Numbered from the stretch's first letter, positions 1 to 7,481 are shown. The stretch: DNA of 18,665 bases from an uncultured bacterium (GCA_905216175.1 CAJMSV010000026.1:1-18665), one strand, 5' to 3'. The notes: generated by a model not told the origin, from the sequence alone. Made by a program: numbers and translations.

Positions 1-2172
1 TTTTCGTCCGCCGTGGTCAAGAAGGATTCTGCGTTCTGGAAATATATCTATGATGTCGCCAACGACCCCTATGTGACGAGCAATCCGGAAAAGGCGGCGC
101 CATACTTGGCGACACCTGACTCCAAGGTCACCAAGTGTCAGGATGCTTATCCCGTCTACGCAAAGTACGACGTCAACTACACCACCAACCTGCATCGCGC
201 CGGTTTTGAGGGCACTTCCGAGGTAAATGTTCCTAGGTATGACATCACCCCCGCTCTCAATGCGGACACCGATCCCGCCACGGCAACGGTGACTCCTGAT
301 ACCGAAACGACGGTATACAAGTCCGGCAGCGAGCGATACAAGCTGGACAGGGTCGAAATCGAACTCCCGAATGGTGAGGTTAAAGAGCTCAAATCTAACG
401 GCAATAACTCATATTCCTATCAGGTGAAACCCGGCGGCGTCTATACATTTGTAGCGTACTATTCGCCGTTGGCGGTCGTGTATCATCTCAATGCCAAAGA
501 TGTGGATGGCAAAGTTGCTCAGAAAGGCGATATGCTCGGCAACCTTGATGGCGGCATCCCGAAGCCTACTTATGACGTCAGCACTATCGATGCGGATACA
601 GGAGGTGCGTTCAACGTCTTCGTGGGCTGGACGGAAGCCCAGCCGGCACCTGGCAAGGGCTATGTCGCTTGGTCGGAGGGCATCAGTATGGTGAGTGCTT
701 CTACCGTGGTCAGGGCCCCCATGGAGCTGTACCCGGTCTACCGTCCCAGCCTGGTTACCGTTCAATCGAACATCGACTCTAAACTTGCGAATCCCGATCT
801 TGTTCGTAGCCTCGGCCGCGCTGATTCCGGCGATCAGATTTCTCTTGAGGTCAAGGCCGCCGAGGAGGTTGAGGGCACTGACGGCACCAAGTACGACTTT
901 GTCGGCTGGTCGCGCGATTATGTCAATGACGGGCAGTACAGTCTGATGACTGACGATGAGAAGTATCCCCTCGAGGGCAGCGAGCCCTTTGAGAGCGTGA
1001 CCTACACCGCGGTGTACAAGATCGCGCCGTATAAGGTGCGCTATCACGGCGTCGACGGGGCGGTCATCTTTACGGCGACGGTCGACTCGGACGACGAGCG
1101 AGCGACGGGCGCGGGTTTCGTTCATGACGTCGATGTTCCCAAGATGGATGAGGGTGGCAACCCGGTCTTTGATGACAAGGGCGATCCCGTGATGGAGCAA
1201 AAGTCCGTCGCGTATGACCCGGACGCTTATTCCAAGATCGTTGCGCAGCTCGATGGGCGGGCGGCGACCAGCGGTGACGTGCGCGAGCTCTTCCTGGAGT
1301 GGCGATATGTGGGTGCCGATGGCACTGCGAAGTCTTGGAATGGGTTTAAGGGCGAGCCGATCACGGGAGACATGGATCTGTATCCCGTGACGTATCGCGT
1401 GACCGCCAACGACACGTCCGATGCTGCGAACCCCGTAGCCATGACCGCGAAGCTCAAGTGGCTGCTCGATCCCACTGCTGCCAATACGGTCGATGACAAT
1501 GCCGATAAGGCGCCGTTTAAGGTTTGCTTTGCCGAGCCGTTTATGGGAACGCAGTTGACTGTCACGGTTAAGCAGGCGAGCTATGGCCCCAATGCATCCG
1601 TGACGGAGGAACCCGTAAACGGCAAGCTTGTCTCCCTCTACAGCCTGGGCTCGGGTAACGGTTCGTTCGACTTGGCCAACCGCCTGGATTCCAAGACGAC
1701 GGGCGAAGGGGAGCAAGGCGACGGCAATGCCGTGTTCGACTTCGCCAAGACCCATGCGCTGACGATCGTCAAAAAGACCACCGATGCTAATGCCATGGGA
1801 CAGACGTTCCGCTTTAAGGTGACGAAGACGGCGGAGGGAGCCTCTCCCGAGACGCGCGTGGCCGAGGTGAAGGTCGATAAGCGGCAGCAGGAAAACGGTG
1901 AGACCTGGTATGTCGGCAGCGTGCAATTTGCCGCGCCGACGGGCATCTATACCGTCGAGGAAGATACGGCTTGGGCATGGCGCTACGAGGGTGAACTGAG
2001 CACGCCGGGCAAGGCGCCCGGTAAATCTGCCGAGCTGACCATCTCGTCCGCCTCGAGCGCGGGCGACACCGTGGTGACGTGCGTCAACACGCGCGCGAAG
2101 GACAAATGGGTCGATGGCGGCTCGCGTGCCAAGAATGTTTGGGAAAACGGCACGCTGAGGAGGGAGGACTAG
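1..2172 (+). CDS. Large repeat-type surface protein (adhesin/pilin-like), 5' end outside the window
   Basis: The reading frame is open from the first base, so the true start lies upstream; a GTG at 13 is only the first internal start codon. About 723 codons are visible. Seen: successive beta-rich segments ending in aromatic/Gly-Trp motifs, FVGWTEAQ near nt 619, FVGWSRDY near nt 898 and FLEWRYVG near nt 1291. Each is followed by a strand like MELYPVYRP or MDLYPVTYR. This resembles InlB-type B-repeats (Listeria-Bacteroides repeat family). The last part (about nt 1750-2100) runs from LTIVKKTTDA through an E-box-like YTVEEDTAW to CVNTRAKDKW, like a SpaA/Cna-B type pilin domain. No sorting motif or C-terminal membrane segment is present, so anchoring must occur otherwise or via partner proteins. 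It is the first of three tightly spaced genes (the next start is 1 base after the stop). Extracellular adhesion or a fibre role is inferred from domain type only. Confidence 0.8.
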   Translation, partial: FSSAVVKKDSAFWKYIYDVANDPYVTSNPEKAAPYLATPDSKVTKCQDAYPVYAKYDVNYTTNLHRAGFEGTSEVNVPRYDITPALNADTDPATATVTPDTETTVYKSGSERYKLDRVEIELPNGEVKELKSNGNNSYSYQVKPGGVYTFVAYYSPLAVVYHLNAKDVDGKVAQKGDMLGNLDGGIPKPTYDVSTIDADTGGAFNVFVGWTEAQPAPGKGYVAWSEGISMVSASTVVRAPMELYPVYRPSLVTVQSNIDSKLANPDLVRSLGRADSGDQISLEVKAAEEVEGTDGTKYDFVGWSRDYVNDGQYSLMTDDEKYPLEGSEPFESVTYTAVYKIAPYKVRYHGVDGAVIFTATVDSDDERATGAGFVHDVDVPKMDEGGNPVFDDKGDPVMEQKSVAYDPDAYSKIVAQLDGRAATSGDVRELFLEWRYVGADGTAKSWNGFKGEPITGDMDLYPVTYRVTANDTSDAANPVAMTAKLKWLLDPTAANTVDDNADKAPFKVCFAEPFMGTQLTVTVKQASYGPNASVTEEPVNGKLVSLYSLGSGNGSFDLANRLDSKTTGEGEQGDGNAVFDFAKTHALTIVKKTTDANAMGQTFRFKVTKTAEGASPETRVAEVKVDKRQQENGETWYVGSVQFAAPTGIYTVEEDTAWAWRYEGELSTPGKAPGKSAELTISSASSAGDTVVTCVNTRAKDKWVDGGSRAKNVWENGTLRRED

Positions 2173-2173
2173 G

Positions 2174-2743
2174 ATGACTAAGCGCAAGCGGATCGTCGCC
2201 CTCCTTGCCGGCGTTCTCCTTTTGGCCGGCGCTGCCGGCACCTTTGCGTGGCTTTCGGTTACGGGCGTGCTGGTCAACGAGTTTGGCTTTGGCTCGGTGT
2301 CGCCTTCGGTGGACGAGAATCGCGACAATAATGTAAAGAGCGACGTTGCGGTTAAAAATAGCGGCTCAGCACCGGCGTACCTGCGTGTTGCGGTGGATAT
2401 CTACTGGCAGGACCAGGATGGCGCACGCTTGTGGGATGAGCCGGTTGCTGGCAAAGATTACGTCATTGAGTGGGACAAGGTGTCCAACGCCTCCACTACA
2501 AACAGCGCCAGGTCTTGGGTTGTCGCTTCCGACGGGTTCTACTACTGGACGTCTCCCGTTGCGCCGATGGGCGAAACCGGCGTGCTCATCAGGAGCGTGG
2601 ACGAGAAGAAAACGGATGGCAAGAACCTGGTCGTTGACATTTCGACCCAGGCAATTCAATCAACGCCCGACGATGCGGTTAAAGAGGCATGGGGTTGCAA
2701 GGTCAATGATGGCGTGCTGGTGCCGCCGCATGGAGGTGCGTAA
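2174..2743 (+). CDS. Secreted protein with SipW-type signal peptide (TasA/camelysin-like)
   Basis: The 189-residue product starts MTKRKRIVALLAG, followed by a hydrophobic core ending in AGTFAWLSVTG, then NEFGFGSVSPSVDE. That arrangement (basic start, hydrophobic core, TFAW-L, then N-x-F-x-x-G) is typical of proteins processed by the SipW class of signal peptidase, which in Bacillus includes the fibre protein TasA. The mature part is beta-rich and acidic, with AVKNSGSAPAYLRVAVDIYW resembling the common core of that family. There is no C-terminal anchor. The ATG follows the upstream stop by one base, and a purine-rich GAGGAGGGAGGA (about 2158-2169) in the end of the previous gene serves as ribosome binding site. 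Co-translation with both neighbours suggests they build one surface structure. The matching signal peptidase is not in the window and may lie upstream. Function as a fibre subunit or accessory is inference. Confidence 0.75.
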   Translation: MTKRKRIVALLAGVLLLAGAAGTFAWLSVTGVLVNEFGFGSVSPSVDENRDNNVKSDVAVKNSGSAPAYLRVAVDIYWQDQDGARLWDEPVAGKDYVIEWDKVSNASTTNSARSWVVASDGFYYWTSPVAPMGETGVLIRSVDEKKTDGKNLVVDISTQAIQSTPDDAVKEAWGCKVNDGVLVPPHGGA

Positions 2744-2745
2744 GT

Positions 2746-3444
2746 ATGGCGTTCCCAATTCGCAAAGGCGTTGCGCGCTCCTTGCGTTGCGTGGTCGCGG
2801 CCATTTTCTGCGTGGTCGCGCTCGCCGTTCCTGCCCGTGCGTTCGCCGATACTCCCGCGATTGCGTATGACGGAAATGCGCGCCAGCTGACGGTAACGGG
2901 GGCGACGGGCTCCTCGGGGGAGCCCGATCTGTTTCCAGCCTTTAAAGATCTAATGCCCGGCGATGTGCGTGAGCAGCAGATCGAGGTTCGTGCCACGGGC
3001 GTAAAGTCCCAGGTACGCGTGTTTGTGCGGGCCGTTGTCGATCACGAGACGGCACACTTGCTGTCGCCCATTACCTTAACGGCGTCGGCGGGCGATGCGT
3101 CTGCAGGTTGGCTCCAGACGGGAACTCCGGGTAGTGTGTTCGCACATCCCACGCAAGTCGCAACGTTTACGAACGATGGTAGCACGGTGCTCAACTTGCA
3201 ACTAAGTGTCCCGACGTCGGTCGGCAACGAGCTTGCCGACGCAGGCAAGACCATTCGCTGGGAGATTACCGCCGAGGATGATGGCGAGAAGATTCCCGTA
3301 CGCCCAGCTGGCAGTAAGAGCCCCGGCCTGTTTGGCCTGGCGGCAACCGGCGACAGCACGCTCACATTGCTCTTGGTGTTGCTGACGCTTGCGATCATCG
3401 CTTTTATGGCTGCGCTGCTTTTGTCCCGGCGGGATAAGCGCTAG
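2746..3444 (+). CDS. Sec-exported protein with LAATG sortase signal
   Basis: A 232-residue product. It begins with a basic stretch and hydrophobic core (VVAAIFCVVALAVPARAFA), a classical Sec signal peptide with likely cleavage after AFA near residue 33. The middle is a predicted beta-sandwich rich in Thr and Val, including FKDLMPGDVREQQIEVRA, a pattern common in SipW-cassette and pilin accessory proteins. The C-terminus has a cell-wall sorting layout: LAATG at residues 198-202, a hydrophobic segment at about 206-226, and the basic tail SRRDKR. LAxTG in place of LPxTG is the preferred motif of class E sortases of actinobacteria, so covalent wall anchoring is likely. The start ATG lies two bases after the previous stop, with GGAGGTG at 2732-2738 as ribosome binding site. 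It may be the wall anchor for the two unanchored upstream products; that is inference. Confidence 0.78.
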   Translation: MAFPIRKGVARSLRCVVAAIFCVVALAVPARAFADTPAIAYDGNARQLTVTGATGSSGEPDLFPAFKDLMPGDVREQQIEVRATGVKSQVRVFVRAVVDHETAHLLSPITLTASAGDASAGWLQTGTPGSVFAHPTQVATFTNDGSTVLNLQLSVPTSVGNELADAGKTIRWEITAEDDGEKIPVRPAGSKSPGLFGLAATGDSTLTLLLVLLTLAIIAFMAALLLSRRDKR

Positions 3445-3517
3445 GTCCGTCTTCTAAATGCAACGCCCTCCCAGGCGGCGGGCACGAAGTTCCCTGCTCT
3501 ACAGTCCTGCGCAAGAC

Positions 3518-3540
3518 GGAAGCCACATTAAGTGGCTTCC
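3518..3540 (+). terminator. Hairpin terminator after the surface-protein operon
   Basis: A perfect 9-bp stem (GGAAGCCAC / GTGGCTTCC) with the 5-base loop ATTAA, followed by TTTG. It lies 73 bases after the stop of the LAATG protein gene and is the likely intrinsic terminator of that operon, although the U-tract is short. It also forms part of the left arm of the inverted-repeat element. Confidence 0.6.
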
Positions 3541-3684
3541 TTTGCGTGCGGAACTCGCGATGAACTTCGTGCCCACCGCCCGGGAGGGCGCCCCTTTATT
3601 GCTGGAAGGCCTAATAAGCGGATATTCCATGTCCGGATGTATTCAGAGCGGGACGGGCTTTCCGGATGGGCGGGGTCTCGAAAA

Positions 3685-3727
3685 CCGTGTCCCGGAATTC
3701 GCCTTTGGAATGGGATGCGGTTTCCGG
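3685..3727 (+). repeat. Internal repeat, copy 1
   Basis: This copy runs from CCGTGTCCCGGAATTC through GGAATGGGATGCGGTTTCC. Copies 2 (3753-3788, plus) and 3 (3804-3844, minus) share the order CCGGAATT, a spacer, GGARTGGGATG, then a TTTCC-like end. No protein-coding constraint is apparent. Confidence 0.7.
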
Positions 3728-3752
3728 TTGAGGGCTCTGGTGGATAATGCGA

Positions 3753-3788
3753 CCCGGAATTTGCGATCGGAGTGGGATGCAGTTTCCC
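3753..3788 (+). repeat. Internal repeat, copy 2
   Basis: A direct copy of the 3685-3727 unit with several changes (CCCGGAATTTGCGATCGGAG, then TGGGATGCAGTTTCCC). It pairs with copy 3 to form a long hairpin: 3768-3779 and 3812-3823 are a perfect 12-bp inverted repeat (CGGAGTGGGATG / CATCCCACTCCG), and pairing continues with mismatches outward to about 3753/3838. Confidence 0.7.
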
Positions 3789-3803
3789 AACGGGGCCGTA
3801 AGC

Positions 3804-3844
3804 GGAAGCTACATCCCACTCCGGACGTGAATTCTGGGACACGG
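3804..3844 (-). repeat. Internal repeat, copy 3 (inverted)
   Basis: Read on the minus strand this is CCGTGTCCCAGAATTCACGT followed by CCGGAGTGGGATGTAGCTTCC. It matches copy 1 including the outer CCGTGTCCC block that copy 2 lacks. Together with copy 2 it forms a large imperfect palindrome. Confidence 0.7.
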
Positions 3845-3858
3845 CTTCCGGATACAAA

Positions 3859-3881
3859 GAAGGCCACAAGATGTGGTCTTC
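3859..3881. repeat. 9-5-9 hairpin within the element
   Basis: GAAGGCCAC / GTGGTCTTC with loop AAGAT: nine pairs, one of them a G-T wobble. It has the same dimensions and the same GCCAC-N5-GTGG core as the hairpins at 3518-3540 and 3988-4010. It has no good U-tract on either strand. Confidence 0.6.
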
Positions 3882-3987
3882 GACTTATATATGCTGCGGT
3901 TACCACCCCATGACAAGCCGCGCTCCAACAACAAGGCGTCTGTCCGGGCGGAGGCATATAAGGTTCATCGCGAGTTCCGCACGCAAA

Positions 3988-4010
3988 GGAGGCCACTTAA
4001 TGTGGCCCCC
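3988..4010 (-). terminator. Hairpin, possible terminator of the LtaS-like gene
   Basis: GGAGGCCAC / GTGGCCCCC around the loop TTAAT: eight pairs plus one A/C mismatch. On the minus strand it is followed by TTTGCG, mirroring the plus-strand hairpin at 3518-3540. It lies 76 bases past the stop of the LtaS-like gene and probably ends its transcript. The U-tract is weak, so this is moderate evidence. Confidence 0.5.
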
Positions 4011-4085
4011 GTCTTGCGCAGGACTGTTTGAGCAGCAGACCTTTCCCATGCCTCCGCCTGCCGCCGATTCGGGCCCCCGACCCCG

Positions 4086-6386
4086 TTACTTGATCTTGGT
4101 CGTACCCGGTGCCAGGTTGGGGTCGGTCTCGTTGGCCTCGGTCTGGAAGTGCTCGGTGTAGACATTCTTGCCGTCGCGGAACATCTCGTAATACTGCATC
4201 TTGGCGTAATCCTCGCGCGCCTTGGTGGCGGCAGCGGCGGCAGCGTCGTCACCGGTGACGTTGGAGGAGAGCGCCCAACGCAGGCTAGCGTCCTCGTAGC
4301 CCACGGAGTTGATGGCGGGCAGCGACTCGCGCAGCGTCATGTGCGCTTTCTGGTAGTCGGAGAGAGGTGCGCCGATCAGCTGCATAAGCTGCGTGGACAG
4401 GTAGTTGGTGGACAGGTCGTCGACCTCGCTCGTCTGGTCGCAGCCGGCAACGTCGTAGTTGGCCCAGATGATGTAGTCGGTCTGCCACAGGCGCTCTTGA
4501 TGCGTAGCGTCGTCCTCGCCGGTAAACCACTTGTCATTGAACTTGGACGGGAAGAACGGCTGGTGATCGCCCCAGAACACCACGACTACCTTGCGGTCGA
4601 GCTTGCTCAAGGCGTTGAGGAAGTAGCGCAGCGCCTGATCGGACTGCTCGATGCACGAGACATACTCGTCGACATCGGACAGCGTGCCGTCCTCGACGGT
4701 CTTGGCGTCCAGGTCGGTCGTGTCGATATTCAGATGCATCTGCTTATCGACCGGCAGCAGGCCCGTGTCGTAGCCCGAGTGGTTCTGCATGGTCACGTCG
4801 AAGATAAACTGAGGATCGGCGTTCTGGTCGAGCAGCTCAAGAATCTTGTCGTAGGTAGCCTGGTCGGTCACCATGCCGCGCAGGGTGTCGGCCCCCTGGA
4901 AGTCGTTGATGGACAGGAACTGGTCAAAGCCAAAGTCCTTGTAGACGTTCTCGCGGTTCCAGTTGGTCGCGTGGTTGGGGTGCATGGCCGTGGTGGAATA
5001 TCCGAGCGACTTGAACTGCTCTGCCAGGTTCCCAGTCGTTTCCATGTTGTAGATGGTGTAGGGGTACACGCCCGAGCCCAGGTTAGCCATGGAGTTGCCG
5101 GTCATAAACTCAAACTCGGTATTGGCGGTGCCGCCGCCGTAGGCGCTCACGTAGAGCTTGCCGCGGCTGAGGCAGTTGGACAGGTTCTTAAAGTACTGCG
5201 GACCCTCGTAGCCGGCGCGCATGTTCTGATAGATCGACAGGTCGGAGAACGTCTCGTTCATGATGGCGATGACCGTGGGCTTCTCGCTGTTGAACTGCTC
5301 CTTTGCGGCGGTGCGCTCGTCACTCTTGGCGGCATCGGACTTGTCGTAGGCCTTGGCGTACTTTTTGAGCGTGGCCTTGGCATCGTCGACGGAGTAGTCG
5401 GCGGGTTTGGGCGGCTTGATGGACTGTGCTGCACTAATAAAGGCAGGCAGATAGCCCTCGCGCCAGTAGCTCTCGAGCGGGCGCCAGGTGTAGACGGTGA
5501 TGCCGAGAGTGTTGTAGTAGTCGATGAGGGTGACGTGCGCAGTCACGCCGCCCAGGCACAGCACGGCGACGAGCAGGTTGGTGAGCAGCATGCGCTTGGC
5601 GTTGGCGGCACCCTTCTGACGGTGCGGCGCCACCAGGCCGGCGTACTCGCATAGCAGCATGGCGATGGCGGTAAAGCCCATGGACAGCACGCAGAACAGC
5701 GAGATGGAGAAGGTGTAGCCGGTGCCGGCGACCGCGGCGGCAGTGGAGATGGCCGAAAGGTCACCCGGCTGGATGGGCATGGATTTAAACGTGATGACGA
5801 AGAACTCGGCAATGCCCAGGACAAAGAGCGCGAAGGCCAGGACCGCGGGAGCTGCGCCGTGGCGCTGGAACAGGAAGAACAGGCCGGTCATGAGCACGGT
5901 GATGATGGCCCACTCGAGCAGGATGCATAGGGGGTAGACCCAGGTAAAGTCGTGGTTGGACGAGACCTCCATGCCCAGCAGCGCAAAGACGCCGGCGAGC
6001 AGCAGGCACAAGACGGCGGCGACGAGCGGTTTGCCCACAAAGGCGCCGCGCAGGCGGGCGAGCTTGCCGGTGGGGGCGGGGGCGTCGGTAGCAGCGAACG
6101 CAAAGACGCGCGGGGCGATGCGGTCGCGGGCGATGCTGGCCCAGGCGCAGCCGGTGAGAATGGCGTTGGTCAGGATGAGCATCACAAAGGCGAGCGGCTC
6201 GTTTTGCGCGACGAGGCCAATGGCGCCCCAAATGGTCAAAAAGAGCTGGAACAGGCCGAAGGCGACGCTCCACCCAAGAGCGCTTTTGGCAACGGTGCCC
6301 GACTGAGCGCGAATGGCCTTGGCCTCGCGCAAGACAAGGTAGACGGTCGCCGCAAGACCGACGAGCGAGATGGCGGCAGCGAACAT
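4086..6386 (-). CDS. LtaS-like membrane phosphoglycerol transferase (sulfatase-fold)
   Basis: A 766-residue product. The N-terminal half (about residues 1-310) has repeated hydrophobic spans, starting MFAAAISLVGLAATVYLVL. The C-terminal half is an extracytoplasmic sulfatase/alkaline-phosphatase-fold domain. Family residues are visible: metal-binding Glu378 in MNETFSDLS, the nucleophile Thr420 in GGGTANTEFEFMTG, and Asp607-His608 in FWGDHQP. In the LtaS family such enzymes transfer glycerol phosphate from phosphatidylglycerol to build or decorate an envelope polymer. Whether this one makes lipoteichoic acid or modifies another glycan cannot be told. An in-frame GTG five codons upstream (6401) exists, but the ATG at 6386 has GAGGAG seven bases upstream, so I chose ATG. 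The C-terminal tail is Ala-rich, then charged and hydrophilic. It stands alone, divergent from the nitroreductase gene. Confidence 0.88.
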   Translation of the reverse strand: MFAAAISLVGLAATVYLVLREAKAIRAQSGTVAKSALGWSVAFGLFQLFLTIWGAIGLVAQNEPLAFVMLILTNAILTGCAWASIARDRIAPRVFAFAATDAPAPTGKLARLRGAFVGKPLVAAVLCLLLAGVFALLGMEVSSNHDFTWVYPLCILLEWAIITVLMTGLFFLFQRHGAAPAVLAFALFVLGIAEFFVITFKSMPIQPGDLSAISTAAAVAGTGYTFSISLFCVLSMGFTAIAMLLCEYAGLVAPHRQKGAANAKRMLLTNLLVAVLCLGGVTAHVTLIDYYNTLGITVYTWRPLESYWREGYLPAFISAAQSIKPPKPADYSVDDAKATLKKYAKAYDKSDAAKSDERTAAKEQFNSEKPTVIAIMNETFSDLSIYQNMRAGYEGPQYFKNLSNCLSRGKLYVSAYGGGTANTEFEFMTGNSMANLGSGVYPYTIYNMETTGNLAEQFKSLGYSTTAMHPNHATNWNRENVYKDFGFDQFLSINDFQGADTLRGMVTDQATYDKILELLDQNADPQFIFDVTMQNHSGYDTGLLPVDKQMHLNIDTTDLDAKTVEDGTLSDVDEYVSCIEQSDQALRYFLNALSKLDRKVVVVFWGDHQPFFPSKFNDKWFTGEDDATHQERLWQTDYIIWANYDVAGCDQTSEVDDLSTNYLSTQLMQLIGAPLSDYQKAHMTLRESLPAINSVGYEDASLRWALSSNVTGDDAAAAAATKAREDYAKMQYYEMFRDGKNVYTEHFQTEANETDPNLAPGTTKIK

Positions 6387-6536
6387 GCTGAGACTCCTCA
6401 CAAACTAAAACCTACGAAAGCGGGGGTTTACCCGATTGTTACCAAGATATGCGCTGCAATTGGTGTCTGCGCACAACAACCAGCCATATTAACGCGCACG
6501 TGTGGCGGTGTGGCGCAATGTAGTGGCGACCTGCGC

Positions 6537-6542
6537 GATAAT
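6537..6542 (+). promoter_or_regulatory. Possible -10 box for the nitroreductase gene
   Basis: GATAAT lies 57 bases before the ATG at 6600, in the 213-base divergent gap between the LtaS-like and nitroreductase genes. No convincing -35 box is seen at 16-18 bases upstream. The rest of the gap (6387-6599) is less GC-rich than the genes and holds no clear hairpin or recognised riboswitch. Confidence 0.3.
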
Positions 6543-6599
6543 GGACGGGAATTACACGGAAACGTAAAGGCTTCTTAAAGAATTAGCGAGGATGAGGCG

Positions 6600-7448
6600 A
6601 TGAACGAGCAAGTTTGCACCAAGGCTGTGGATACGTGCGGCTATCCGGTCGAGACGACGGGCAATGCAGTGCTGGACACGTTGGAGCACCGTTCCTCCAC
6701 GCGTGCCTTTGCACGTGATGACGACGACCGTCCCGTGGCGGTGACCGACGAGCAGCGGGCGGCGATTCTGCATGCGGCGAGCCGTGCGCCGTCGGCGGGC
6801 GCCATGATGATGTATTCCATCGTGAGCATCCGCGAGCAGGCAACGCTGGACCGTCTGGCCGACCTGTGCGACCACCAGCCCATGATCGCCAAGGCGCCCT
6901 GGGCACTAATATTTGTGGTCGATTATGCCAAGTGGATCGATCTGTTTGAGCACGTGGGCTGCTTTGAGCCCGAGTTTGTCGAGCGCACGGGCAAGGCGCC
7001 CCGCCGCGCGCCGGGTTTGGGTGACTTTGCCATCGCGGCCCAGGACGCCGTGATCGCTGCGCAAAACGCCGTGGTCGCCGCCGAGGCCCTGGGCCTGGGG
7101 AGCTGCTACATCGGTGATATCGTCGAGAATGCCGAGGAAGTGGCCGAGCTGCTCGATCTGCCTCCGTATACCATGCCGCTGTCGATGCTCATCATCGGCA
7201 CGCCCCGTAAGGAGCGTCCGGCCATTGCGCATCCCGTGGTGAACCTGGTGCACGAGGAGCGCTACTGCCGCGCCGATGCTGCGACTATGGACGCGCAGGT
7301 AGCCGAGATGGACGCGATGTTCCGTCCGCATGCCCGCGTGGTGGGGGAGCGCGTCGTGGACATCTATACCCGCAAGCACACGAGTCCCTTTATGGCCGAG
7401 ATGAGCCGCTCCATGGAGTGGTGGTTCAAAAATTGGCTCGGAAAATGA
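6600..7448 (+). CDS. Nitroreductase-family flavoprotein
   Basis: A 282-residue product of the FMN-dependent nitroreductase fold. Seen: the N-terminal FMN-phosphate motif LEHRSSTRAF, the helix RAPSAGAMMMYS, an IAAQNAVVAAEALGLGSCYIGD segment (the central helix and FMN-contacting GLGSC), and the closing strand MLIIGTPRKERP. The family uses NAD(P)H to reduce nitroaromatics, quinones or flavins; the physiological substrate is unknown. It has a roughly 22-residue N-terminal extension and an about 60-residue C-terminal extension after the core, the latter similar to those of NfsA/Frp-like members. The ATG is preceded by GAGGATGAGG. It appears monocistronic: it diverges from the LtaS-like gene and is separated from kup by about 160 bases containing a promoter. 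Confidence 0.85.
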   Translation: MNEQVCTKAVDTCGYPVETTGNAVLDTLEHRSSTRAFARDDDDRPVAVTDEQRAAILHAASRAPSAGAMMMYSIVSIREQATLDRLADLCDHQPMIAKAPWALIFVVDYAKWIDLFEHVGCFEPEFVERTGKAPRRAPGLGDFAIAAQDAVIAAQNAVVAAEALGLGSCYIGDIVENAEEVAELLDLPPYTMPLSMLIIGTPRKERPAIAHPVVNLVHEERYCRADAATMDAQVAEMDAMFRPHARVVGERVVDIYTRKHTSPFMAEMSRSMEWWFKNWLGK

Positions 7449-7452
7449 CGGA

Positions 7453-7481
7453 TGCGACAAAGAGACAGTCCCTTTGTCACA
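7453..7481. repeat. Hairpin with the GTCCCTTTGT motif
   Basis: GACAAAG (7456-7462) pairs with CTTTGTC (7472-7478) around AGACAGTCC, with two further outer pairs after one mismatch. It sits directly after the nitroreductase stop but lacks a following T-tract. It shares the 10-mer GTCCCTTTGT with the terminator-like hairpin at 9936-9980. Confidence 0.5.

Larger units (their letters stand above)
3495..4035. repeat. Non-coding element with about 70-base imperfect terminal inverted repeats
   Basis: This fills most of the 641-base gap between convergent genes. The left arm (about 3495-3565) and right arm (about 3963-4035) are near-perfect reverse complements. For example CAGTCCTGCGCAAGACGG at 3502-3519 is mirrored at 4009-4026, and CTTTGCGTGCGGAACTCGCG begins at 3540 opposite its reverse complement near 3967-3986. 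Similarity continues weakly inward to the CCGCCCGG segments near 3577 and 3943. The interior holds three copies of a further repeat and an extra hairpin. Short open frames inside are by-products: the inverted arms encode the same N-terminal peptide on each strand. It could be a MITE-like non-autonomous element, a composite palindromic repeat, or a paired terminator region. No target-site duplication was recognised. Confidence 0.75.

Noticed and set aside
409..2328. A 639-codon open frame on the minus strand opposite the large surface protein
   Set aside because: GC-rich codon usage of the real gene keeps the opposite frame open. The translation is low-complexity (Arg/His/Ile/Val) with no domain, while the plus-strand frame shows clear repeat motifs and operon spacing.
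3458..3996. Short open frames in the structured element, two beginning with the same MASFACGTRDE peptide
   Set aside because: The identical peptides on opposite strands simply reflect the inverted-repeat arms. The frames lack convincing ribosome binding sites and known domains.
4149..5654. A 501-codon plus-strand frame opposite the LtaS-like gene
   Set aside because: The Val/Gly/Leu-rich translation has no recognisable motif. The minus-strand frame has complete catalytic motifs.
6387..6401. GTG at 6401 as start of the LtaS-like gene
   Set aside because: It lies immediately before and overlaps the GAGGAG that properly serves the ATG at 6386.
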